From assembly GCA_001821015.1 (NCBI GenBank), contig MHRQ01000015.1:5842-19977 (forward strand): a stretch of 14,136 nucleotides of DNA, given 5' to 3'. The stretch's first letter is position 1. Every line of letters starts with the position of its first letter. The stretch comes from Candidatus Taylorbacteria bacterium RIFCSPHIGHO2_02_FULL_46_13 (GTDB taxonomy: Bacteria > Patescibacteriota > Minisyncoccia > Phycocordibacterales > DSPV01). The notes under the pieces were generated by a model that saw nothing but the letters and a program-made list of their open reading frames with translations, did no database searches and had not been told where the DNA came from. Below are positions 1 to 7,044 of the stretch, one piece after another. The position numbers and the translations under genes were made by a program.

Positions 1-2217
1 CTTGTATTCTTTAAGATGGGTTGTTTTACCAAATCCGTTTGCAGAGACAACCAAGAAAAGCGGGTCTTTGTTTTCTTTCCGCACCACATCCGCTCCGATT
101 ACCGTATCTCCTTTCTTCAGACGTATCACACGCACCCCGCCCGCCCCGCGCCCCATAACCCTGACATCGGATTCTTTAAAGCGAATGGACTGCCCACCGG
201 AACTTGCCACCATGACCGTATCCCCTTTGTCCACGAACTCAACGGACTGCAGAGAATCCCCTGTGGAAAGTCTAATCGCGATAATGCCGGAGCGCCTGAC
301 ATCGTGGAAACTTTTGGCGTCAACTTTTTTTGCGCTTCCTGTCGCCGTAATCATCATGAGTGAAAAATTTGATTGCTTCGCTACTTTAGGCATCGTAAGC
401 ACCGATGTTACTTTCTCTCCTTCTGCTAACGAAAGATAGTTCATCAAAGACTTTCCTTTTGTTGCACGGCGACCAACCGGTATTTCATACATCTTTATTT
501 GATACGCTTTGCCCTTATCGCTGAAAAAAAGAAGGTCACTGTGCGTCGTCGCCGTCAAAAACATTGAAACAAAATCTTCCTCTTTCGTGTCAAGATCTAC
601 CACGCCAACTCCCCCGCGCCGCTGTTTGCGGTATTCCTCGGGGTCAGTGCGCTTGACGTATCCGCCGGCCGTAAGCACCAGAACCCCTTCCTCGTCCGGA
701 ATCGTGTCTTCAATGGAGAACGCTTTTGCTTCATGTTTAACTACTTTGGTGAGACGGTCGTTACCATATTTTGCGCTTAAGTCTCCAAGCTCTTTTTTAA
801 TAATGGCAAGAATGCGCTTTGCACTCTCCAAGATATCTTTGAGCTCTTTGATAAGCGCCTGCACTGTTGTCAGCTCGTCTTCAATTTTCTTGCGCTCCAA
901 GCCCGCCAGTTTCTGCAACTTCATATCCAAAATAGCGTTTGCCTGAAGCTCGCTGAACTTAAATTCTTTCATTAAAGACGCCCGCGCGCCTTCTACGTCC
1001 TTTGAGGCCTTGATGAGCTTGATGATCCGATCAATGTGATCTAGCGCTTTGGTGAGCCCCAAGAGAATGTGTTCGCGGGCAAGCGCTTCTTTGAGGTCAA
1101 ACTCCGTGCGTCTGCGCACTACATCCTTACGATGCTTGATGAAATTTTCAAGAAGAGACTTGAGTGAAAGCGTTTGCGGCACGCCATCCACCAGCGCCAC
1201 GGTGTTGAAATGAAACGTCTCTTCAAGTTGCGTGTGTTTGTAGAGATAATTGAGCACGGTCTGCGGATGACTACCGCCTTTCAGGTCAATGGCGATGCGA
1301 ATGTCTTTGGTGGACTCGTCGCGCAATCCCTTGATACCCTCAATCTTTTTTTCGCGCACCAGATCGGCAATGCTCATGATGAGATCGGCCTTGTTGACGC
1401 GGTACGGAATAGACGAAATGATAATCTGGAAACTGCCTGCTTTTGTCTCTACCACCTCGGCCTCGCCGCGCACAACAACGCCGCCTTTGCCGTTCGCGTA
1501 GGCGTGATGAATATCTTTTTGTCCATACACGACTCCCCCCGTTGGAAAATCGGGGCCTTTTACAAATTCAAGCAAATCTTCGGTTGTCGCGTCTTTGTGG
1601 TCAAGTAAATGAACCAGCGCATCCACGACTTCACGCAAATTATGCGGGGGAATATTGGTCGCCATACCCACCGCGATACCGAGCGTTCCGTTTAACAGGA
1701 GGTTGGGGACGGCCGATGGAAGCACCGTAGGCTCTTTGAGACGGCCGTCATAGTTCGGCCGCCACACCACCGTATCCTTGGCAAGATCCGCGAGCATTTC
1801 GCTGGCGAGACGCGACATTTTTGCTTCGGTGTAACGCATCGCCGCGGCTCCATCTCCATCAATGGAACCAAAATTTCCCTGACCAATGATTAAGGGGTAG
1901 CGCATGGAAAAATCCTGCGCCATTTTTACCATGGAGTCATAAACGGCAACATCGCCGTGCGGGTGGTACTTTCCAAGCACCTCGCCAACTACGGTCGCTG
2001 ACTTGCGAGTCTTAGCAGAAGAGGTCAGACCTAATTCGTTCATCGCATACAAAATCCTGCGGTGCACGGGTTTGAGGCCGTCGCGTACATCAGGGAGAGC
2101 TCGCGCGGTAATGACCGACATCGCGTAGTCCAAATAAGACTCGCGCATTTCGGTCGTAATGTTGCGCGAAATAATATTTTTATGCGGCTCTCTGTTGGGC
2201 TCCTGTTTTTCTGCCAT
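1..2217 (-). CDS. gyrA: DNA gyrase subunit A (3' end cut by window edge)
   Basis: GyrA, the breakage-reunion subunit of gyrase, pairs with GyrB to introduce negative supercoils using ATP. The ATG at 2217 opens a frame that stays open to base 1 (739 codons), so only the last part of the C-terminal domain is missing. The N-terminal winged-helix region has ALPDVRDGLKPVHRRILYAM (about residues 40-59) and the HPHGD motif (85-89). The catalytic tyrosine is Tyr129 in AAMRYTE. The C-terminal beta-pinwheel follows, with a GyrA-box-like GRRATKG at 582-588 and repeated blade motifs such as GRGAGGVRVIRLK; this box favours GyrA over ParC. Val90 occupies the position of E. coli Ser83. It is the last gene of a minus-strand cluster, but it has its own extended -10 just upstream and no Shine-Dalgarno. 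Identification is secure. Confidence 0.97.
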   Translation of the reverse strand, partial: MAEKQEPNREPHKNIISRNITTEMRESYLDYAMSVITARALPDVRDGLKPVHRRILYAMNELGLTSSAKTRKSATVVGEVLGKYHPHGDVAVYDSMVKMAQDFSMRYPLIIGQGNFGSIDGDGAAAMRYTEAKMSRLASEMLADLAKDTVVWRPNYDGRLKEPTVLPSAVPNLLLNGTLGIAVGMATNIPPHNLREVVDALVHLLDHKDATTEDLLEFVKGPDFPTGGVVYGQKDIHHAYANGKGGVVVRGEAEVVETKAGSFQIIISSIPYRVNKADLIMSIADLVREKKIEGIKGLRDESTKDIRIAIDLKGGSHPQTVLNYLYKHTQLEETFHFNTVALVDGVPQTLSLKSLLENFIKHRKDVVRRRTEFDLKEALAREHILLGLTKALDHIDRIIKLIKASKDVEGARASLMKEFKFSELQANAILDMKLQKLAGLERKKIEDELTTVQALIKELKDILESAKRILAIIKKELGDLSAKYGNDRLTKVVKHEAKAFSIEDTIPDEEGVLVLTAGGYVKRTDPEEYRKQRRGGVGVVDLDTKEEDFVSMFLTATTHSDLLFFSDKGKAYQIKMYEIPVGRRATKGKSLMNYLSLAEGEKVTSVLTMPKVAKQSNFSLMMITATGSAKKVDAKSFHDVRRSGIIAIRLSTGDSLQSVEFVDKGDTVMVASSGGQSIRFKESDVRVMGRGAGGVRVIRLKKGDTVIGADVVRKENKDPLFLVVSANGFGKTTHLKEYK

Positions 2218-2227
2218 AATTGGTTAC

Positions 2228-2236
2228 AGTATATCA
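2228..2236 (-). promoter_or_regulatory. Extended -10 promoter of gyrA
   Basis: On the minus strand TGA-TATACT (TGn plus a near-consensus -10) ends 10 bases before the gyrA ATG. A start site about 7 bases downstream would leave a leader of only about 4 nt. The -35 (TTCATT, 16-base spacer) is weak, as is common for extended -10 promoters. Confidence 0.55.
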
Positions 2237-2277
2237 GAAATAGGCCTATAATGAAAGGCCAATACCTCTTCTACTCA

Positions 2278-2586
2278 CTATTGGATTTCAGTTGAAGAAG
2301 CGGGCGAACTGCTCGCAGCATTGAAGATAATAGACTTGGTCTGTTGTATCGCATTCATAAAATCTTTCACGATACTGACGCCACCCACAAAGGCCTCGCG
2401 AACCGCGGCGGTCGGCGAAGTACTCGAGGTTGCCTGCGCTTGATTATAAGAATAGCGAGAGCTGACCGACAAGGACATGAGCCACGCGATGAGCACTACA
2501 CCTGTCAGAGAAAAAGAAACAACGAGCGCCGTTCTTCGTCGGTATGACTCCGGCTCGCCTCTCAGCCTGTCAAAGAATTTAAACAT
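2278..2586 (-). CDS. Small single-pass membrane protein, function unknown
   Basis: This 102-residue protein was not recognised. It has a basic, probably cytoplasmic N terminus (residues 1-18), one hydrophobic membrane segment at about 20-40, and a Ser/Thr/Ala-rich, low-complexity C-terminal part ending in SSSPASSTEIQ that should lie outside. No signal-peptidase or lipobox motif is evident. It begins 14 bases after the stop of the MBL-fold gene and ends 60 bases before gyrA, so it sits between them in the same direction, probably cotranscribed with the MBL-fold gene. There is no Shine-Dalgarno before the ATG at 2586. Conservation of this small gene beside gyrA in relatives would be the best sign of a real role. 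The reading frame and membrane segment are seen; any function would be a guess. Confidence 0.7.
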   Translation of the reverse strand: MFKFFDRLRGEPESYRRRTALVVSFSLTGVVLIAWLMSLSVSSRYSYNQAQATSSTSPTAAVREAFVGGVSIVKDFMNAIQQTKSIIFNAASSSPASSTEIQ

Positions 2587-2600
2587 GGGTTACACAAATT

Positions 2601-3242
2601 TTAATTTGCTCCAGAAAGCACCACAATCTCTCCCTCCTTCCCTTCCAAGTCTTTCTTCTTGAGCGTGAGCTTATCCAGGGGTTCCAAACTTTTGGGGGCA
2701 CCACCCTCTTTGAGAAATATTTCAAGAGAATTTTTTGCTCCCACTGAACCGAAATGCATAGGAATGATCAACTTTGGCTCAAGCGACACGGCAAGTTCGT
2801 ATGCTTCCGCGGACGAGAGCACCCCCGTACCTCCTATCGGCACAAATAACACGTCAATTTCTTCAATCGCTTCGGAGATTTCAGCAGAGAGTTCTTTTTT
2901 GTTGAGCGCGCCGAGAAAGCAAAGATTGATTCCTTCAAGCGACACCAGGTATACCGTATTAATCATTTTTTCTCCCCCATAACTTGTCTCAGCTGGCAAG
3001 CCATGTACCAGCACACCTTTGTATTCGTACTCGCCCGGTCCTGAGATCACAAATGGTTTCTTTTCTCCGAGCGTTACGGCATCTACTCCATTGAAGTCTG
3101 GGAGATTGGCACTTACCACTGCAATATCGGCACCAAAGCGCGCCCCTTTTAATTTTGAACTCTTGGAAATTGGATTAAATGCGACGACCACATCGCCATA
3201 TTGAACCTTAAAAAATTCCACCCCTTGGTACGTGATTATCAT
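2601..3242 (-). CDS. MBL-fold (UPF0173-like) protein lacking metal ligands
   Basis: A 213-residue protein with the outline of the small metallo-beta-lactamase-fold hydrolases: an N-terminal strand pattern ITYQGVEFFKVQYGDVVVAF, then SGPGEYEYKGVLVHG (about 67-81), a central FLGALNK (109-115), VLFVPIGGTG (131-140) and IIPMHFG (159-165). The family's HxHxDH metal site should lie at 43-54, but the sequence reads VSANLPDFNGVD. The Asp usually found in the central GD motif is Ala111. It is therefore probably not a canonical zinc hydrolase. The ATG at 3242 is preferred over an upstream TTG at 3278, because family members begin just before the ITYxG strand. It is first in a likely operon with the membrane protein and ahead of gyrA. 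Fold assignment is fairly firm; activity and substrate are unknown. Confidence 0.8.
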   Translation of the reverse strand: MIITYQGVEFFKVQYGDVVVAFNPISKSSKLKGARFGADIAVVSANLPDFNGVDAVTLGEKKPFVISGPGEYEYKGVLVHGLPAETSYGGEKMINTVYLVSLEGINLCFLGALNKKELSAEISEAIEEIDVLFVPIGGTGVLSSAEAYELAVSLEPKLIIPMHFGSVGAKNSLEIFLKEGGAPKSLEPLDKLTLKKKDLEGKEGEIVVLSGAN

Positions 3243-3304
3243 AGGATATAGGGTAAAGGGTTTGGCGTATAGTTGCAAGAGGATACATTTATTTAGAGTT
3301 CTAT

Positions 3305-3315
3305 TGCTATATAAT
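3305..3315 (+). promoter_or_regulatory. Extended -10 promoter candidate for rpsA
   Basis: TGC-TATATA/TATAAT gives a strong extended -10 on the plus strand in the divergent gap between the MBL-fold gene and rpsA. No good -35 is visible. Transcription from about 3322 would give rpsA a leader of about 217 nt containing two predicted stem structures. Confidence 0.5.
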
Positions 3316-3340
3316 CCACAATAGATATACTGTCACCTAC

Positions 3341-3367
3341 GCCTCTTCTCTGCTTATGTAGAGAGGC
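3341..3367 (+). other. Small leader hairpin upstream of rpsA
   Basis: GCCTCT (3341-3346) pairs with AGAGGC (3362-3367) around a 15-nt loop; TCTC at 3347-3350 offers an alternative register with GAGA at 3361-3364. It lies in the presumed rpsA 5' leader and has no T-tract, so it is not an obvious terminator. Confidence 0.35.
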
Positions 3368-3407
3368 ATCACAAAAGGCGATTATTAAGTGAGGAAAGGG
3401 CTTAACC

Positions 3408-3519
3408 TTGTCCCGCCCCAATTTTACCGAGCTGATTATCATTTCTTCTCGTTAAAACTGCGTCAACATATTCACCAGAAATTTGTTACTCTGTGTCTGG
3501 CGAAATTGGGGCGGGGCAA
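3408..3519 (+). repeat. Long-range inverted repeat in the rpsA leader
   Basis: A 17-base arm at 3408-3424 (TTGTCCCGCCCCAATTT) is complementary to 3503-3519 (AAATTGGGGCGGGGCAA), with a single G-U wobble in RNA. The arms enclose a 78-nt loop. The right arm ends 19 nt before the rpsA ATG, so folding could affect ribosome access. The alternative is a short non-autonomous repeat with inverted ends; no clear target-site duplication flanks it. Confidence 0.6.
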
Positions 3520-3538
3520 ATACTTTTTCCGATTTTAC

Positions 3539-4711
3539 ATGAAAAATTCAAAAGCAACGTCTGCTCCAGAAACTCTGGAAAAGAAGACTCTGGCTGAAAC
3601 GCTCGGCCTCGTCTCTGAACAGACTGACGCGGAACGCGAGGAGCATTTTCGTAAAAATACGATAATGGGCAGGATGATGGGATCAGTTTCTACCCCACCA
3701 TCTCTAGGGGAAGTAATTGAAGGAAAAGTTTTAGGCATCGCCCGTGCGGCGGTGTTCGTTGACTTACCTCCTTTTGGCACCGGCATCATTTATGGCCGTG
3801 AATACATCAACGCTCGCGACATCATTAAGAAGATCAATCCGGGAGACATCATCGCGGCGAAAATCGTCGGCAATGAAAATGAAGAAGGATACATTGAGCT
3901 GTCGCTTAAGGAAGCCCGAAAAGCAATTGTCTGGAGTGAAGCGGAACAGGCCATCAAAGAAAAGCGCGTCATAGAGCTTGTCGTTAAAGAAGCGAATAAA
4001 GGAGGACTTATTCTTGAGTGGCAAGGGCTACAGGGTTTTTTACCTGCGTCGCAACTCAAGGCTGAGCACTATCCGAGAATCTCTGATGGCAACAAGGACC
4101 GCATTTTGGATGAATTAAAAAAATTAATCGGACAGCATCTCTCGGTGTCCATCATCACTGCTCTGCCCCAGGAAGGAAAGCTCATTTTCTCTGAAAAGAG
4201 CCAGAACGAGAAAGAGAAAGAGCACATGATTGAAAAATACGCGGTTGGCGACGAGCTTGAAGGCACGGTCACGGGGGCTGTAGACTTCGGCATCTTCGTC
4301 AAATTGGAAGAAGGTTTGGAAGGCTTGGTGCATATTTCTGAAATTGATTGGGCGCTGGTGGATGACCCGCGCACCCGTTTCAAAGTGGGCGAAAAAGTTC
4401 GCGTTCGTATCATTGAAATAAAAGACGGAAAAGTTTCGCTCTCTATCAAAGCACTGAAAGAAAATCCGTGGGGTCCAGCCGAAAAGAAATATAAAAAGGG
4501 AGACGATGTAAAGGGGGTGGTGATTAAATTCAACAAACATGGCGCACTCGCCGCAATTGAAGAAGGTGTTGCAGGGCTTGTGCATGTCTCTGAATTCGGC
4601 AGTGAAGACAAATTGCGCGAAGCACTGGAACTCGGCACAACCTACAACTTCAAAATTACACTCTTTGAACCAAAAGAGCAGCGCATGACGCTTTCGTTTA
4701 TAGGAAAGTAG
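3539..4711 (+). CDS. rpsA: Ribosomal protein S1 (four S1 domains)
   Basis: A 390-residue RNA-binding protein made of four S1 (OB-fold) repeats, at about 56-126, 141-220, 235-306 and 318-388. The third is the most typical, with GxVxGxxDFGIFVKLEEGLEGLVHISEI followed by FKVGEKVRVRIIEID-like and LSIKAL signatures; the first two are more divergent, as in other S1 proteins. S1 binds mRNA and helps the small subunit load structured or leader-poor messages. It is shorter than the six-domain E. coli protein but matches four-domain forms. The frame opens further upstream from a GTG at 3389, but that stretch crosses the inverted repeat and has no S1 similarity, so the ATG at 3539 is preferred. No Shine-Dalgarno precedes it. 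The TAG stop is embedded in a TAGGGTATATAGGG motif. Confidence 0.9.
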   Translation: MKNSKATSAPETLEKKTLAETLGLVSEQTDAEREEHFRKNTIMGRMMGSVSTPPSLGEVIEGKVLGIARAAVFVDLPPFGTGIIYGREYINARDIIKKINPGDIIAAKIVGNENEEGYIELSLKEARKAIVWSEAEQAIKEKRVIELVVKEANKGGLILEWQGLQGFLPASQLKAEHYPRISDGNKDRILDELKKLIGQHLSVSIITALPQEGKLIFSEKSQNEKEKEHMIEKYAVGDELEGTVTGAVDFGIFVKLEEGLEGLVHISEIDWALVDDPRTRFKVGEKVRVRIIEIKDGKVSLSIKALKENPWGPAEKKYKKGDDVKGVVIKFNKHGALAAIEEGVAGLVHVSEFGSEDKLREALELGTTYNFKITLFEPKEQRMTLSFIGK

Positions 4712-4731
4712 GGTATATAGGGCAAAATAGG
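4709..4731 (+). repeat. TAGGGTA-type motif at the rpsA stop
   Basis: TAGGGTATATAGGGC then AAAATAGG starts at the rpsA stop codon. It belongs to a degenerate motif family also seen near 3248, 11511, 13253, 13460 and 14125, always between genes. Confidence 0.45.
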
Positions 4732-4829
4732 ACACGATTCCGTAGAATGAGGGCTTAACAAAAAGCTAACACTTCATTCAAACGTATGAATCGGAAACAA
4801 TGCCCAAGTAACTTGGAGCTTAGTTTTAA

Positions 4830-4858
4830 CCCACTTGGAAACTAGGTTTCCAAGTGGG
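4830..4858 (+). terminator. Perfect 12-bp hairpin downstream of rpsA
   Basis: CCCACTTGGAAA (4830-4841) is the exact complement of TTTCCAAGTGGG (4847-4858), with a 5-nt loop. Only a short weak T-run follows, so it may stabilise the 3' end rather than terminate alone. A related small palindrome, CCAAGTAACTTGG, sits just upstream at 4804-4816 and could pair alternatively with these arms. Confidence 0.45.
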
Positions 4859-4895
4859 ATTTAACCTACTTCCTAAAATATTTCCTGCACAGCAG

Positions 4896-4927
4896 AATGT
4901 CAAGGTTAAACCTTGACATTGGTTTTT
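4896..4927 (+). terminator. Palindromic intrinsic terminator candidate
   Basis: AATGTCAAGGTT (4896-4907) and AACCTTGACATT (4909-4920) are perfect complements around one central base, followed by GGTTTTT. It is the likeliest rpsA terminator. The near-zero loop also makes it a perfect 25-bp DNA dyad. Confidence 0.5.
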
Positions 4928-4943
4928 GAGGAGCCGAGAAAAG

Positions 4944-4972
4944 AAAAGCCGTCAGTAACACTGGCGGCTTTT
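4944..4972. terminator. Bidirectional terminator between rpsA and the minus-strand genes
   Basis: AAAAGCCGTCAG (4944-4955) pairs with CTGGCGGCTTTT (4961-4972) through 12 bp with one G-U wobble and a 5-nt loop. Read on the minus strand, it is followed by CTTTTCTTTTC, suiting termination of the pth-ABC transcript and the pyrB remnant; read forward, it ends in TTTT. Confidence 0.65.
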
Positions 4973-4982
4973 GCTACAGACA

Positions 4983-5213
4983 TCATGCAGGCTTGGTGCT
5001 GATAGGTATAGCGAAGAGCTTGAGTAAAAGCGTCATTCGTACGAACATCCCGTACTGCGCTTGTCTGAAATATGCGCTACGAGGATCGCTGTCCACTTCA
5101 GTGGCAATTTCATCAACACGAGGTAGGGGGTGCATCAAGAGTGCCTTTTCTTTCATCGCGGCGAGATGTTTGGTACCAATAATGAAGTCAGTGAACTTTC
5201 GGTCCTTTAGAAA
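4983..5213 (-). pseudogene. pyrB: 3' remnant of aspartate carbamoyltransferase (pyrB)
   Basis: Minus-strand translation gives about 77 codons that closely match the C-terminal end of ATCase, the enzyme joining aspartate and carbamoyl phosphate in pyrimidine synthesis. The hallmark MHPLPRVDEI is followed by EVDSDPRSAYFRQAQYGMFVRM, with a TGA stop at 4983-4985. The open stretch is closed upstream by an in-frame TGA at 5214-5216, and the ABC gene ends at 5225. The roughly 230 N-terminal residues are therefore absent, including the carbamoyl-phosphate STRT loop and most catalytic residues. The first ATG inside (5156) would give only 57 residues. The break just after the ABC stop suggests a deletion that fused a pyrB tail to the end of an unrelated operon. 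An assembly chimera is the alternative. The coding pattern is well preserved, so decay looks recent. Confidence 0.8.
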
Positions 5214-5224
5214 TCACCAACCGA

Positions 5225-7027
5225 TTAGGATTCAAATTCGGGCTCCTCTTCAAGCATGGCCGGTTCTTCATCAGCAAATTGCAGAGCATGTAACTTCGCG
5301 TACGTGGGACTTGCGTTCAACAACTCTGCATGCGTGCCCATTGCCTCTATGCCTCCCTTATCAAATACGAGAATCTTATCGGCATGAATCACGGTAGAGA
5401 GCCGGTGGGCAATAATGAGCGACGTGCGATTTTTAACCAGCGCATCAGTCGCTTTGGTAATCAGCTGCTCGCTTTCGGTGTCCAGATGACTGGTCGCTTC
5501 ATCCAAAATCAAAATCTTCGGGTCGCGCAGGACGGCACGGGCGATACCGATTCTCTGACGCTCTCCTCCGGAGAGTTTAATCCCCCGCTCACCTACGACG
5601 GTCTTATAGCCATGCTCAAGCTTCAAAATAAAATCATGTGCGAGCGCGGTTTCGGCTGCGCTTTCAATTTGTTTTTGGGAAATGACACCTCGGCCATAGG
5701 CGATATTTTCAGCGACGGTACGCGAGAATAAATCTACTTCTTGCGGCACCACCGCAATCTGTGTGCGCAAACTTGCTTGTGTTGCGCTTTTAATATCAAC
5801 TCCATCAATCATAATCACTCCCTGTTGCGGGTCGTACGAGCGCAACAAAAGATTGATAAACGTGGTCTTTCCGCTTCCTGACCTGCCAACCAGCGCATAT
5901 GTTTTGCCAGCGGGAATACACACGTTTATATCTGTCAGCGCCCACTGATCATCACTGCGATATGAAAAAGAAACATTTCTAAATTCAATTTGTTTTTCAA
6001 GCGGATGCAACTCAGTTGCGTCCGCCGCATCAACGACATGCAACGGCTCATCAAGGATAGCGAACAATCGCTCTATGCGCGTCGTGTTTCGGCGAATACG
6101 CGTAAAGAGTGAAGAGAGGCGCGTCAGAGGCTCATACGCCATATTCTGCAACGTAACGAAGAGCACAAACTGGCCGATTGTAGCGGTGCCATTGAACACA
6201 AACCAGGCAGACAGTGCAAGCACCGCAACACGCCCCGTGGTCGCGATCGCGGCTTGAATATTTTCAACACGCCCCCATAGACGCTCCGCGCCATATTGCA
6301 CAGTGCGCGCACGAGACATCAGCCGCTCATTATTTTGTTTTTCTACTTCCTCCTGCGAAAACTTTTTTACCGTCAACACATTGCCCACTACGTCATACAT
6401 TTCTTTGGATACTGCTTCAAACGCATCATTCGCTTCTTGTTCAATAACATAAATCTGGTTGGCGATACGACGCGTAGCTAAGAGATAGATCGGGAACGGA
6501 ATTAAAACAGCAAGCGCTATCCAAACATTTTGGTATAAGAGTGCGGCAAATGAGCCGATAAAAATAATAATCGGGGGTACGAGATTCTGACCAATGATGT
6601 CATTGATAGTGGTATAGAACGAAACCCCACCGCGCTCAATGCGTCCGATAATCTGCCCGCTTGACGCGCCGTGATGAAAAAGCGAGTGCAGACCCAAATA
6701 CTTTTCAAATGCCTGACTGCGAATCTTATCTTCCGCCTGTGTCACCATCTGAAAAAGATAGTAGTTGTAGATTGACTGCAAAATACTGCTTACAAGGGTC
6801 GCAACAAGAATTCCGATTGAGCAATACAACAACAAACTCCACGGAAGTACTCCCCCGCTTTTAATGAACGACGTTAATGAGTCAATGAGTATTTTTGAAA
6901 TAAACGGGACAACAATGCTTGCAGCTTGAGAAACAATGATGAGTACAAGCAAAAAGGCGATCGTCCTTTTACGATCTGAAAGAAAAGAAGCTATACGCCT
7001 TAATGTTGAAGGTTTTTTACTCATCAT
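5225..7027 (-). CDS. ABC exporter, fused membrane and ATPase domains (MsbA/multidrug type)
   Basis: A 600-residue half-transporter that would act as a homodimer in the cytoplasmic membrane, driving export of a lipid, peptide or drug with ATP. The membrane domain spans about residues 15-320, with hydrophobic segments near 22-42, 63-85, 138-158, 163-184 and 262-295. The ATPase domain has Walker A GRSGSGKT (381-388), Q-loop PQE (428-430), signature LSGGE (485-489), Walker B ILILDE (505-510) and the switch His541. All catalytic residues are intact. The tail is acidic (EEPAMLEEEPEFES). The ATG at 7027 (MM start) lies 17 bases after the pth stop with no promoter or Shine-Dalgarno visible, so it is probably read from the pth transcript. 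The substrate cannot be told from sequence; the domain plan is that of MsbA, LmrA and BmrA. Confidence 0.93.
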   Translation of the reverse strand: MMSKKPSTLRRIASFLSDRKRTIAFLLVLIIVSQAASIVVPFISKILIDSLTSFIKSGGVLPWSLLLYCSIGILVATLVSSILQSIYNYYLFQMVTQAEDKIRSQAFEKYLGLHSLFHHGASSGQIIGRIERGGVSFYTTINDIIGQNLVPPIIIFIGSFAALLYQNVWIALAVLIPFPIYLLATRRIANQIYVIEQEANDAFEAVSKEMYDVVGNVLTVKKFSQEEVEKQNNERLMSRARTVQYGAERLWGRVENIQAAIATTGRVAVLALSAWFVFNGTATIGQFVLFVTLQNMAYEPLTRLSSLFTRIRRNTTRIERLFAILDEPLHVVDAADATELHPLEKQIEFRNVSFSYRSDDQWALTDINVCIPAGKTYALVGRSGSGKTTFINLLLRSYDPQQGVIMIDGVDIKSATQASLRTQIAVVPQEVDLFSRTVAENIAYGRGVISQKQIESAAETALAHDFILKLEHGYKTVVGERGIKLSGGERQRIGIARAVLRDPKILILDEATSHLDTESEQLITKATDALVKNRTSLIIAHRLSTVIHADKILVFDKGGIEAMGTHAELLNASPTYAKLHALQFADEEPAMLEEEPEFES

Positions 7028-7044
7028 ACGAAACTAACTCGGTA

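Noticed and set aside
2..946. Plus-strand reading frames across 2-946
   Set aside because: They are antisense shadows of gyrA; the minus frame carries clear GyrA pinwheel motifs.
3243..3278. TTG start for the MBL-fold gene at 3278
   Set aside because: It is a rare start codon, and the added residues precede the first conserved strand; the ATG at 3242 fits the family.
3389..3538. N-terminal extension of rpsA from a GTG at 3389
   Set aside because: The extra 50 codons cross the inverted repeat, show no S1 similarity and contain repeat-derived sequence; the ATG at 3539 starts a normal S1 N terminus.
4993..5397. 134-residue plus-strand reading frame
   Set aside because: It is antisense to the pyrB remnant and the ABC gene end, whose minus-strand translations match known families.
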